DNA from: an uncultured Pelagibacteraceae bacterium
GTDB lineage: Bacteria > Pseudomonadota > Alphaproteobacteria > Pelagibacterales > Pelagibacteraceae
DNA: 64,000 bases
Direction: 5' to 3'
Assembly (NCBI GenBank): GCA_902595815.1
Contig: CACJRL010000005.1
Coordinates: 39,934-103,933, forward strand
Both the position numbers and the translations under genes were made by a program. The notes below the pieces were generated by a model. That model searched no databases. It was given only the letters and a program-made list of their open reading frames with translations, and was not told the origin of the DNA. Position 1 is the first letter of the stretch. The number at the start of each line of letters is the position of its first letter. Shown here piece after piece: positions 1 to 7,815 of this stretch.

Positions 1-85
1 ATCTTAATCCGATTATCCCTAATTGGTGTGCACAGAATAAACCTGTGGGTCCTGCTCCAATAATGACTACATCTGTTTTAATCAT
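1..85 (-). CDS. Ferredoxin-NADP reductase, N-terminal fragment (runs off window)
   Basis: Only the first 28 codons are inside the window. The fragment begins MIKTDVVIIGAGPTGLFCAH, a beta strand followed by the GxGxxG dinucleotide-binding loop of FAD/NAD(P) flavoproteins. Its start codon overlaps the stop of the upstream ferredoxin gene by one base (TAATG), so the two are translationally linked. By context it is most likely the thioredoxin-reductase-like ferredoxin-NADP reductase that exchanges electrons between NADP(H) and the ferredoxin. The fold class is clear; the substrate is inferred from the neighbour, because the rest of the protein is not visible. Confidence 0.75.
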   Translation of the reverse strand, partial: MIKTDVVIIGAGPTGLFCAHQLGIIGLR

Positions 86-408
86 TAAACTTGTTTCTCC
101 GGCATATGTACAGTTAAACCATCTAAATCATCTGAGACTATTAATTGACAACTTAATCTGCTATTAGATTTAGGTTCAAAGGCTTGATCTAACATATCAT
201 CTTCACCCATTTCTTTTTCTGGAAGTTTTTTGAACCATTCATCATCATTAATATATACATGACAAGTTGCACATGACATTCCGCCTCCACAATCTGCATC
301 TATGCCAGGAATATCATTTTGTATAGCACCTTCCATTACACTAAGACCATTAGCAACATCAGCCTCATGTTCAGTGCCATTGAATTCTATATATTTGATT
401 TTTGCCAT
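85..408 (-). CDS. 2Fe-2S ferredoxin, adrenodoxin/ISC type
   Basis: A 107-residue electron carrier. The cluster ligands are C40, C46 and C49 in DCGGGMSCATC plus C87 in RLSCQL, the C-x5-C-x2-C...C spacing of vertebrate/ISC-type ferredoxins. I start it at the ATG at 408. The open frame continues to 513, but that extension runs back through a short AT-rich leader and part of the preceding terminator and looks unlike a ferredoxin N-terminus. It lies downstream of proteorhodopsin on the same strand and overlaps the reductase gene by one base. The likely role is passing single electrons between the reductase and soluble partners; the specific partner is not visible. Confidence 0.92.
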   Translation of the reverse strand: MAKIKYIEFNGTEHEADVANGLSVMEGAIQNDIPGIDADCGGGMSCATCHVYINDDEWFKKLPEKEMGEDDMLDQAFEPKSNSRLSCQLIVSDDLDGLTVHMPEKQV

Positions 409-485
409 ATTTAATAAATAATTCTTATAAACTAATTTGCGACTGCGGCAAATTTTTGAAATTAAGCATTTTCTTTTTTTAGTCC

Positions 486-520
486 AAAAAAAAAGGCAGG
501 TATGTTTTAGCATACCCGCC
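486..520 (-). terminator. Intrinsic terminator after proteorhodopsin
   Basis: Read on the minus strand, GGCGGGTATG and CATACCTGCC form a 10-bp stem with one G-U pair and a six-base loop, followed by nine T residues. It lies 22 bases past the proteorhodopsin stop. On the plus strand the same hairpin has one A-C mismatch and is followed by a broken T run, so it is best suited to minus-strand termination. It would separate abundant proteorhodopsin mRNA from the ferredoxin/reductase pair, perhaps with readthrough. Confidence 0.85.
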
Positions 521-542
521 TCTTTTTAATATTAAAAGCTAA

Positions 543-1313
543 TTATCTAGCTCGTGCTCCACCTTGTGAAACTGCTGCTGACCAGATTACTAGACCAAAA
601 GCAATTTTGTTGATGAAGTCTGCTAAGTTGTAAATCACGTTCAATGAGTTAGCGTCTACTCCACCTACTAGGTAACCAAAAATGTAACCTAATGGGTAAA
701 TAGCCCAACCGATTGTTACGATCATTCTCATAGCACCCCATGCAGTTGCTAATGGCTTGTTTCCAGTTTTAGCTGCAATTTTTCCAGCTTCACCAGAGAA
801 TACTTCATATAAGATGTAGATCCATCCAGCCATACCGACTATGAAACCAAGCATAGCATTGATGTAACCTGCTTCTCCTAAGTATCCACCAATTAACATC
901 ACAAGCGAACCAATTAATAATCTCCAGAAGATTGCTCCTGGGATTTTCTTAACTGCTGCTAGAATTAAGTAAAACTCGATCATCTGTAATGGTACAGTGA
1001 TTAACCAATCAATATATCTATATACCGTTGGAGAATCTCCAGTCATTACCCATACATCTCTCATGTACATGTAGTGAATGAATGCAACACCAGTTACAAG
1101 ACCAGCTACTGTTACTGAAGTTTTCCAGCCTGCTGCAACAGTATTTCTTTCCATGAAGAAGAATACTGTAGCTGCTGCCATACCCATTGCGATTACCCAA
1201 AAGGAAATCCCAACGAAGTCGTCAGAAGCTAACATAGCAGTTGCTGCGTTTGCTGCACCAGTAAGACCAAATAGAGCCACTGCTGCTAATGCAAACATTT
1301 TAAGTTTTTTCAT
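543..1313 (-). CDS. Proteorhodopsin, light-driven proton pump, blue-type tuning residue
   Basis: A 256-residue seven-helix retinal protein of the inner membrane. A 23-residue leader ending ANA precedes the helices. Visible key residues are H80, R99, proton acceptor D102 (RYIDW), proton donor E113 and Schiff-base lysine K236 (INKIAFG); these match H75, R94, D97, E108 and K231 of the first described proteorhodopsin with an offset of five. The tuning position equivalent to 105 is Q110 (TVPLQM), the blue-absorbing state. The D and E pair indicates an outward proton pump. A strong Shine-Dalgarno lies six bases upstream and a terminator follows. No retinal synthesis gene is seen nearby. Confidence 0.98.
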   Translation of the reverse strand: MKKLKMFALAAVALFGLTGAANAATAMLASDDFVGISFWVIAMGMAAATVFFFMERNTVAAGWKTSVTVAGLVTGVAFIHYMYMRDVWVMTGDSPTVYRYIDWLITVPLQMIEFYLILAAVKKIPGAIFWRLLIGSLVMLIGGYLGEAGYINAMLGFIVGMAGWIYILYEVFSGEAGKIAAKTGNKPLATAWGAMRMIVTIGWAIYPLGYIFGYLVGGVDANSLNVIYNLADFINKIAFGLVIWSAAVSQGGARAR

Positions 1314-1319
1314 AAAAAA

Positions 1320-1328
1320 CTCCCTCTC
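1320..1328 (-). promoter_or_regulatory. Strong ribosome binding site of proteorhodopsin
   Basis: On the minus strand this reads GAGAGGGAG, six bases before the ATG. It is unusually purine-rich and GC-rich for this window, where many genes have no clear Shine-Dalgarno. It supports the chosen start and suggests high translation. Confidence 0.7.
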
Positions 1329-1340
1329 GTTAGTTTTTTT

Positions 1341-1358
1341 TAGTTTAAATTTAAACTA
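1341..1358. repeat. Perfect 18-base palindrome in the proteorhodopsin leader
   Basis: TAGTTTAAATTTAAACTA is identical to its reverse complement. It lies 28 to 45 bases before the proteorhodopsin start. A regulator site or an mRNA stem are both possible; the AT-only core means chance is also possible. Confidence 0.6.
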
Positions 1359-1415
1359 CGGACAAACCACAAAGGTTTCTCCAAAGTTAGGGGCTTAATA
1401 TCAAATTAAATTAGT

Positions 1416-1444
1416 TTGTTGAAGACTTTTTGCCGCGTTATAAG
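1416..1444 (+). promoter_or_regulatory. Possible sigma-70 promoter for the acyl-CoA ligase
   Basis: TTGTTG (1416-1421), a 17-base spacer and TATAAG (1439-1444) lie upstream of the ligase start at 1528. The match to consensus is moderate, and in DNA this AT-rich other candidates exist, for example TTGATT (1447-1452) with TTAAAT (1470-1475). The 214-base divergent gap 1314-1527 must also hold the proteorhodopsin promoter, which I cannot place confidently. Confidence 0.25.
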
Positions 1445-1527
1445 TGTTGATTTTACTGACTTTTTAAAATTAAATACAACCTGTTGCATAAATTCAATAG
1501 AAAAATGACACCAAATAGCAAATCAAA

Positions 1528-3420
1528 ATGAATAGAAATTACAAAGAAATTTACGACGAATCTCTAAAAAATCCAGAGGAATTTTGGCAGAAAGTTTCTG
1601 AAGATGTGTTTTGGTTCAAAAAACCAACTAAGATTTTAAAAAAAGACAACCCTCCTTTCTATAAATGGTTTGAGGATGGTGTAACAAATACATGCTACAA
1701 CGCCTTAGACCTTCACATTGATCAAGGAAGAGGTGATAAAACTGCTTTAATCTATGACAGTCCTATAACAGAAAGTAAAGCAAAGTTCACTTTCAAAGAA
1801 TTAAAAGAAAAAGTTTCAAAATTTGCAGGCGCTTTAGATAAGCAAGGAGTTAAAAAAGGAGATCGTGTAATAATTTATATGCCAATGATACCAGAAGCAG
1901 TGGTCGCGATGCTCGCATGTGGGAGAATTGGAGCAATTCACTCTGTTGTATTTGGTGGTTTTGCATCAAATGAATTAGCTAGTAGAATTGATGATAGTAA
2001 AGCTAAAATTTTAATCACAGCATCATGTGGTTTTGAACCTGGAAGAACAGTTGAGTATAGACCACTTGTAGATGGAGCTTTAAAATTAGCAAAACATCAA
2101 GTTGAAAAGGTAATACTATTTCAGAGAAAAAATCACGAGGTAAAATTAAATAAACCATTAGAAATAAGTTGGGATGAAGCTCTATCTGGAGCAACTGACA
2201 AAGATTGCGTTGAGATGGGCGCTAATGATTATGCTTACATCCTTTACACTTCAGGGACCACAGGTATTCCGAAAGGAATAGTTAGAGATATTGGAGGTCA
2301 CATAGTTGCTCTCAAATGGACAATGAAAAATATTTATAACATTGATCAAGACGATATATGGTGGTCAGCAAGTGATATTGGTTGGATAGTCGGACATTCC
2401 TATATTGTCTATGCTCCATTATTCAAAGGTTGTGCAACTCTTTTGTTTGAGGGGAAACCTGTTGGTACTCCTGATGCTGGAGTATTTTGGAGAATAATAT
2501 CAGAATATAAAATTAAATCTTTATTTACAGCTCCTACCGCGTTCAGAGCAATAAAGAAAGAAGATCCAGAAGGTAAGTTTTTTTCTAAATATGATTTAAG
2601 TTCATTTGAGTCTTTATTTTTAGCAGGTGAAAGAGCAGATCCAGATACAATTAAATGGGCTGAAAATTTACTTAAGGTTCCTGTAATTGATCATTGGTGG
2701 CAAACTGAAACAAGTTGGGCGATAAGTTCAAATTGTACCGGAATTGAAATGCAAGAAACAAAGTATGGATCTGCTTGTAAAGCAGTTCCAGGTTATGATG
2801 TAAAAATTATTAAACCAGATCAAACAATAGCAAAACCAAATGAAATGGGAGATATTGTAGTTAAACTTCCACTTCCTCCAGGAACATTCCCAACTTTGTG
2901 GAATGCAGACGAAAGATATAAAGAAAATTATATGTCAAATTATAATGGTTACTATCAAACTTACGATGCGGGACATATTGATGATGATGGATATATTTGG
3001 ATTATGTCTAGAACAGACGACATAATAAATGTTGCAGGGCATAGACTTTCAACTGGTGCAATAGAAGAAGTTTTGTCTGAACATCAGTCTGTTGCTGAAT
3101 GCGCAGTGATAGGGATAAAAGATCAACTAAAAGGACAATTGCCGATTGGTTTAATTGCTCTAAAAGCGGGAGTTTCAATGGATAATGAGACTATTTCAAA
3201 AGAGTGTGTGCAAATGGTTAGAGATAAAGTCGGACCAGTTGCAGCTTTTAAAATAGCAATCGTTGTTAAAAGATTACCTAAAACTAGATCTGGAAAAGTT
3301 CTTAGAGGAACAATTAGAAAAATTGCTGACAAAGAAGAATATAAAATGCCTGCAACTATTGATGATCCTGCCATCCTTGATGAGATAAAAGAAGACTTAA
3401 TAAATAGCAATATTTTATAA
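1528..3420 (+). CDS. prpE: Propionyl-CoA synthetase type acyl-CoA ligase
   Basis: A 630-residue AMP-forming ligase that makes acyl-CoA from a short acid, ATP and CoA. The adenylation core has YTSGTTGIPKG (240-250), HWWQTETSW (389-397) and, near the end, TRSGKVLRGTIR with the catalytic lysine K590. The segment ASCGFEPGRTVEYRPLVDGA (165-184) and the VRD after the P-loop are features of the PrpE/ACSS3 branch rather than acetyl-CoA synthetase Acs, so propionate is the likely substrate. Acetate or other short acids cannot be excluded. It is divergent from proteorhodopsin and is followed after 2 bases by an SMR transporter gene. Confidence 0.85.
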   Translation: MNRNYKEIYDESLKNPEEFWQKVSEDVFWFKKPTKILKKDNPPFYKWFEDGVTNTCYNALDLHIDQGRGDKTALIYDSPITESKAKFTFKELKEKVSKFAGALDKQGVKKGDRVIIYMPMIPEAVVAMLACGRIGAIHSVVFGGFASNELASRIDDSKAKILITASCGFEPGRTVEYRPLVDGALKLAKHQVEKVILFQRKNHEVKLNKPLEISWDEALSGATDKDCVEMGANDYAYILYTSGTTGIPKGIVRDIGGHIVALKWTMKNIYNIDQDDIWWSASDIGWIVGHSYIVYAPLFKGCATLLFEGKPVGTPDAGVFWRIISEYKIKSLFTAPTAFRAIKKEDPEGKFFSKYDLSSFESLFLAGERADPDTIKWAENLLKVPVIDHWWQTETSWAISSNCTGIEMQETKYGSACKAVPGYDVKIIKPDQTIAKPNEMGDIVVKLPLPPGTFPTLWNADERYKENYMSNYNGYYQTYDAGHIDDDGYIWIMSRTDDIINVAGHRLSTGAIEEVLSEHQSVAECAVIGIKDQLKGQLPIGLIALKAGVSMDNETISKECVQMVRDKVGPVAAFKIAIVVKRLPKTRSGKVLRGTIRKIADKEEYKMPATIDDPAILDEIKEDLINSNIL

Positions 3421-3422
3421 TA

Positions 3423-3755
3423 ATGCTTAAAACATATCTTTTTTTAGTAGGAGCAATTATCTGCGAAGTTTGTGGAACAATGCTTCTTCCTGTTACTCAA
3501 AACTTTACAAAAGTAACACCAACAGTATTTTTGGCTGGATTTTATTTATCGGCTTTTTATTTACTTACGTTTGTTGTTGACAAACTGCCTATAGCTATTG
3601 TTTACGGAACATGGAGTGGTCTTGGGATTTTTACTATCGCAATATTGGGCTATATATTTTTTAAACAATCTTTAAGTTGGCAAGCTATTTTGGGTATGTT
3701 TCTAATCGTTGTTGGAGTAACACTTGTAAACATTTATTCAAGTAAAACTATTTGA
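3423..3755 (+). CDS. Small multidrug resistance (SMR) family transporter
   Basis: A 110-residue four-helix membrane protein aligning along its length with EmrE. The essential glutamate is present as E15 in AIICEVCGT, and YGTWSGLG carries the conserved tryptophan of helix 3. SMR proteins work as antiparallel dimers exchanging protons for small cations or guanidinium-type compounds. The start lies two bases after the ligase stop, so the genes are probably cotranscribed. The substrate cannot be read from the sequence. Its 3' end meets the convergent dihydroorotase-like gene with one base between. Confidence 0.88.
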   Translation: MLKTYLFLVGAIICEVCGTMLLPVTQNFTKVTPTVFLAGFYLSAFYLLTFVVDKLPIAIVYGTWSGLGIFTIAILGYIFFKQSLSWQAILGMFLIVVGVTLVNIYSSKTI

Positions 3756-3756
3756 C

Positions 3757-5067
3757 TTAATCAAAAAGAATCGGTTTGCCTGATGGGTCTCCTAAAATTT
3801 CATCTTCTTTCATTTTTATATCACCATTAATAATTGTATAAACTGGTGATCCTTTAAATTTATAGCCATCAAATGGGCTCCATCCACACTTGCTATGAAT
3901 ATTTTTGTTTTTGATTTCAATTGTTCGATTCATATCTATTATTGTAAAGTCAGCATCATAATCTTTTTTGATAAATCCCTTATTTTTAATACCAAATACA
4001 GAAACGGGATTTTCACAAAGAAGTTTAATTAGCTGATCTAATGTAAGTTTTTTGTCATTCACATGATTTAGCATAACGGGTAATAATGTTTGGACGCCAG
4101 GCATCCCAGATGGTGACTGAGGATATTCTTTTAATTTATTTTCTTTTAAATGCGGTGCATGGTCTGAACCGATAGTATCATTATAGTTATTTCGAATAGC
4201 GTACCACAATCTATCATAATGAGACTTGTCTCTCAAAGGAGGGTTCATCTGCGCAAAGGTTCCAAGTTTATCATAACAATCTGGTGCATATATTGTTAGA
4301 TGTTGTGGAGTAATTTCAAAAGTTATATTACCTTTATTTTGAGATAAGAAATCTACTTCTTCTTTAGTAGTAACATGTAATATGTGTGCTTTTTTATTAA
4401 GTCTTTTGGCAATCCTAACAATCCTTCTTGTAGATGACATTGCACATTCTTCGTTCCTCCATACAGGATGAGTATGAACATTACCTTTTTCAATTAATTT
4501 TTTTCTTAAATTAATTATTTCTTCATCTTCAGAATGAACTGCAACTATTTTTGAAGTATTTTGGAATACCTTTTCAATATCTTCTTCTTTATCAACTAAA
4601 AGATTTCCAGTTGAGGAACCTGCAAAAAGCTTTACTCCACAACATCCATCTAAACCTTTAAGCTTTGCTAAATCAGTTGAATTATCTGGGGTTGCTCCAA
4701 AATAAAATGCATAATTTGAATACATCCTATTTTTCGCAAGATTTAACTTATTATTAAACTCTTTCATATTTGCTGTTGGAGGATTTGTATTTGGCATCTC
4801 AAAAACACTAGTAATACCACCAGCAATAGCTGCTTTACTTCCAGTATGTAAGTCCTCCGCATTAGTTGATCCAGGCTCACGGAAATGAACTTGAGTATCC
4901 ATGCAACCAGGTAAAACTAGTAAATTGCTCACATCAATAGTTTCTTTGCTTTGTTCATTATTTAAATCACCAATTATTGAGATTTTTCCATTCTGAATAC
5001 CTATATTTGTCTTAGTAAACTTTCCTTCAATATAACATTTTCCATTTTTTATAATAAGATCTAACAT
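3757..5067 (-). CDS. Dihydroorotase-like amidohydrolase (PyrC/AllB superfamily)
   Basis: A 436-residue cyclic amidohydrolase. Recognisable metal-site residues are H61, the lysine to be carboxylated K146 (GVKLFAG), H178 (VHSED), H231 (ILHVTT) and D302 (GSDHAPH). The first histidine of the usual HxH pair is glutamine (Q59 in DTQVHFREPG). I recall the same DTQVHFREPG form in alphaproteobacterial proteins annotated as dihydroorotase, so this is a lineage variant rather than damage. Dihydroorotase would make the third step of pyrimidine synthesis; another cyclic amide substrate such as a hydantoin remains possible. It is divergent from ygfZ. Confidence 0.8.
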   Translation of the reverse strand: MLDLIIKNGKCYIEGKFTKTNIGIQNGKISIIGDLNNEQSKETIDVSNLLVLPGCMDTQVHFREPGSTNAEDLHTGSKAAIAGGITSVFEMPNTNPPTANMKEFNNKLNLAKNRMYSNYAFYFGATPDNSTDLAKLKGLDGCCGVKLFAGSSTGNLLVDKEEDIEKVFQNTSKIVAVHSEDEEIINLRKKLIEKGNVHTHPVWRNEECAMSSTRRIVRIAKRLNKKAHILHVTTKEEVDFLSQNKGNITFEITPQHLTIYAPDCYDKLGTFAQMNPPLRDKSHYDRLWYAIRNNYNDTIGSDHAPHLKENKLKEYPQSPSGMPGVQTLLPVMLNHVNDKKLTLDQLIKLLCENPVSVFGIKNKGFIKKDYDADFTIIDMNRTIEIKNKNIHSKCGWSPFDGYKFKGSPVYTIINGDIKMKEDEILGDPSGKPILFD

Positions 5068-5110
5068 TTTGAGAAATCGTTATTATATTATTATCTTGAA
5101 CCAATCAATC

Positions 5111-6001
5111 ATGAAAAAAAATAATGTTTATATCTTAGAGGAAAGAGGACTTTTGTATGTTTCGGGTGAAGACTGTAAGGAATTTCTACAAAATATAGTT
5201 ACAAATAATATTAACAAAGTAGATGAAAAAAATTCTTGTTATTCTGCTTTACTTACTCCACAGGGAAAATTCTTGTATGACTTCAATATATTAAAACATA
5301 AGTCTGGATATTTTTTAGATTGTGAAAAAAAAAATATTGATAATTTATTTAATCAATTAAATTTATACAAGCTTAGATCAAAAGTAGAATTTTTAAATTT
5401 AAGTAATGAATTTGTTATTGCAGTTATTAGCAAAGAAAGATTTTTGGAGATGGAAAATTCAAGTTCTAATGCTGGGTGCACAATTAAATTTAGAGAGGAT
5501 AGTATTTTTTTAGATCCTAGAAATATAGAGCTTGGAGCTAGACTTGTAACTAATTTAGAAAAATTATATTTATCATTAAAAAAACTTGGTCTTCAAAGTG
5601 GAAATAAAAATGAATATTATAAATTAAGTCATGAAATTGGTATTCCACAAAATAATACCGACAAACTTCAAAATAAACTTTTTGGTATTGAGTGTAATTT
5701 TGATGAATTAAATGCTATAGATTTTAAAAAAGGTTGTTATGTAGGCCAAGAAAATACTGCCAGGATTAAGTTAAAAGATAAATTGAATAAACGTCTTCTA
5801 CCAATTGAAGTAATTGAGGGTGATTTAGAGAATGACATTGTATCATTTGAGAAAGATGAAATAGGAAAAGTATTAATAAATGATGATTATCCGTATGCTA
5901 TAATTAAAGTTAAAAATGAAAAATTTGATTTTAATAAAACTTTTAATTGTGGTTCTGCAAAAGTTAGAATCAAGAAACCTAATTGGCTACAAATTACTTA
6001 A
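5111..6001 (+). CDS. ygfZ: YgfZ/GcvT-like folate-binding Fe-S cluster protein
   Basis: A 296-residue protein of the YgfZ (IBA57-like) family, which uses tetrahydrofolate to help assemble or repair certain iron-sulfur enzymes. The family signature KGCYVGQE, with its conserved cysteine, is present about two thirds along. The N-terminus from MKKNNVYILEERGLLYVSG matches the family start, so I use the ATG at 5111 rather than the in-frame ATG at 5069, which would overlap the divergent promoter region. The last 8 bases overlap the convergent MazG-like gene. Confidence 0.88.
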   Translation: MKKNNVYILEERGLLYVSGEDCKEFLQNIVTNNINKVDEKNSCYSALLTPQGKFLYDFNILKHKSGYFLDCEKKNIDNLFNQLNLYKLRSKVEFLNLSNEFVIAVISKERFLEMENSSSNAGCTIKFREDSIFLDPRNIELGARLVTNLEKLYLSLKKLGLQSGNKNEYYKLSHEIGIPQNNTDKLQNKLFGIECNFDELNAIDFKKGCYVGQENTARIKLKDKLNKRLLPIEVIEGDLENDIVSFEKDEIGKVLINDDYPYAIIKVKNEKFDFNKTFNCGSAKVRIKKPNWLQIT

Positions 6002-6365
6002 TAAATTTAGATAAATCTGGTTTAAAATAATTTGGACCTTTCATAACTTTACCCTGATCATTATAAATAGGTTTTCCATCATTTCCTAACTTGCTCATAT
6101 TAGAATTTTGAACTTCTTCAAAACAAGCGTCCAAATCAATTCCAAATGCATGCCCTGCCCCATATGTTACATATAAAATATCTGTTAAAGCGTCAGCAGC
6201 CTCTAGAAGATCGTTGTTATCTATAGCTTGTTTAAATTCATCAAGTTCTTCTTTAATTAAATTATACCTTAGCTCATTTATTTTTGATGAACTAAATGAT
6301 GGTGATGACTTAACCTCTTGGCCAAATGTTTCCATAAAATTTTTTACTTTTTGAAAATTTGTCAT
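5994..6365 (-). CDS. MazG-like nucleotide pyrophosphohydrolase
   Basis: A 123-residue all-helical protein. EELDEF near residue 40 and EAADALTDILYVTYG near 55-69 form the metal-binding ExxE...ExxD pattern of MazG/PRA-PH-like enzymes, which cleave nucleoside triphosphates to monophosphates. It resembles the single-domain MazG-like proteins of marine bacteria more than full-length MazG. The substrate is not known from sequence. It is divergent from fumC, with 61 bases between starts. Confidence 0.8.
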   Translation of the reverse strand: MTNFQKVKNFMETFGQEVKSSPSFSSSKINELRYNLIKEELDEFKQAIDNNDLLEAADALTDILYVTYGAGHAFGIDLDACFEEVQNSNMSKLGNDGKPIYNDQGKVMKGPNYFKPDLSKFIK

Positions 6366-6426
6366 TTTACTCCTGTAAGATTAATAAAAATTAGTATATA
6401 AATTATTTGGTTATTTATTCAAATAA

Positions 6427-7815
6427 ATGAAAACAAGAAAAGAATTTGATAGTATTGGCGGTATAAATGTGCCCAATAACAGATATTGGGGGGCGTCGAC
6501 ACAAAGATCAAAAAAATTTTTTAATATTGGCAAAATAAATGTGCCACCTTCACTTATAAGGTCAATTGCAATAATTAAAAGAAGTGCTGCTATAGTCCAT
6601 CAAAAAGATAGGTCAATTTCTCCAAAAATTTCAAAATCAATAATCAAAGCCTCCGATGAAGTTATTTCTGGAAAATTGGATGAAAATTTTCCCCTAAAAG
6701 TTTGGCAAACTGGATCTGGGACACAAACCAATATGAATGTAAATGAGGTAATTGCAAATAGAGCGATAGAAATTTTGAAAGGGAAAAAGGGATCTAAGAG
6801 ACCTGTTCATCCAAACGATCATGTTAATAAATCTCAGTCAACAAATGATGTTTTCCCAACAGCAATGCATATTTCTGTGGCAACTGAGACGCTAAGAAAA
6901 CTTTTACCAAGTTTAAAGTTATTAGAAATTTCGTTGCGAAAAAAAAGTATTGAATTTAAAAAAATTGTTAAAATTGGTAGAACTCATCTTCAAGATGCTA
7001 CGCCCTTATCGCTTGGACAGGAATTTTCTGGATACCATGAACAAGTAAAAAAAAGTATAGAAAGAATAAAATACTGTTTAAATGATATTTTTAATTTAGC
7101 CCAAGGTGGGACTGCTGTTGGAACTGGAATAAATACAAAAAAAAATTTTGATAAAAAAATTGTCAAAGAAATTAAAAATTTTTGTAAGATAAATTTTAAA
7201 ACTGCGCCAAATAAGTTTTCAGAATTGGCGGCACATGATGCAATTGTAAATTTTTCTGGATCTTTAAATTCATGTGCTGTTGCTTTAATGAAAATATCTA
7301 ATGATATAAGATTTTTAGGTTCAGGACCTAGGGCAGGATACGGTGAACTTTTACTACCAGAGAATGAGCCAGGATCTTCAATAATGCCAGGCAAAGTTAA
7401 TCCGACGCAATGTGAAGCTGTAACAATGGTTTGTGCAAAAGTAATAGGTAATCACACAGGAATAACAGTTGCTGGAAGCCATGGACACTTTGAACTAAAT
7501 GTATTTAAACCTTTAATTGCCTATAATATTTTGCAATCAATAGATATTTTATCGGATAGCGTAAAAAATTTTAGCTTGTACTGTGTGAAAGGCATTAAAG
7601 CAAATAAAAAAAAAATTAAAGAGCATTTAGATAATTCATTAATGCTAGTAACTGCCTTGGCACCTATAATTGGTTACGATAATGCAGCAAAGATTTCAAA
7701 AAAAGCTTTAAAAAATGGTACCAAACTAAGAGATGAAGCTATCAAATCAGGCTTAATTGATAAAAAAGAATATGATTTATTAATTAATCCTTTAAAAATG
7801 ATTAAGCCCAGTTAA
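6427..7815 (+). CDS. fumC: Class II fumarate hydratase
   Basis: A 462-residue iron-independent fumarase interconverting fumarate and malate in the TCA cycle. Active-site landmarks include TGSGTQTNMN, KSQSTNDVFPTA, GRTHLQDATPL and the signature GSSIMPGKVN (316-325), whose serine loop supplies the catalytic base. Length is normal for the family. The ATG at 6427 gives the usual N-terminus leading into NRYWGASTQRS. Its 3' end overlaps the convergent AsmA-like gene by 4 bases. Confidence 0.96.
   Translation: MKTRKEFDSIGGINVPNNRYWGASTQRSKKFFNIGKINVPPSLIRSIAIIKRSAAIVHQKDRSISPKISKSIIKASDEVISGKLDENFPLKVWQTGSGTQTNMNVNEVIANRAIEILKGKKGSKRPVHPNDHVNKSQSTNDVFPTAMHISVATETLRKLLPSLKLLEISLRKKSIEFKKIVKIGRTHLQDATPLSLGQEFSGYHEQVKKSIERIKYCLNDIFNLAQGGTAVGTGINTKKNFDKKIVKEIKNFCKINFKTAPNKFSELAAHDAIVNFSGSLNSCAVALMKISNDIRFLGSGPRAGYGELLLPENEPGSSIMPGKVNPTQCEAVTMVCAKVIGNHTGITVAGSHGHFELNVFKPLIAYNILQSIDILSDSVKNFSLYCVKGIKANKKKIKEHLDNSLMLVTALAPIIGYDNAAKISKKALKNGTKLRDEAIKSGLIDKKEYDLLINPLKMIKPS

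Noticed and set aside
409..513. N-terminal extension of the ferredoxin to a start at 513
   Set aside because: It would run through part of the terminator hairpin and adds 35 residues unlike any ferredoxin; the ATG at 408 fits the family.
1078..1398. Open frame of 106 codons on the plus strand across the proteorhodopsin start
   Set aside because: It is antisense to a clearly functional proteorhodopsin and its predicted sequence resembles no family; its length reflects the reading frame of the real gene.
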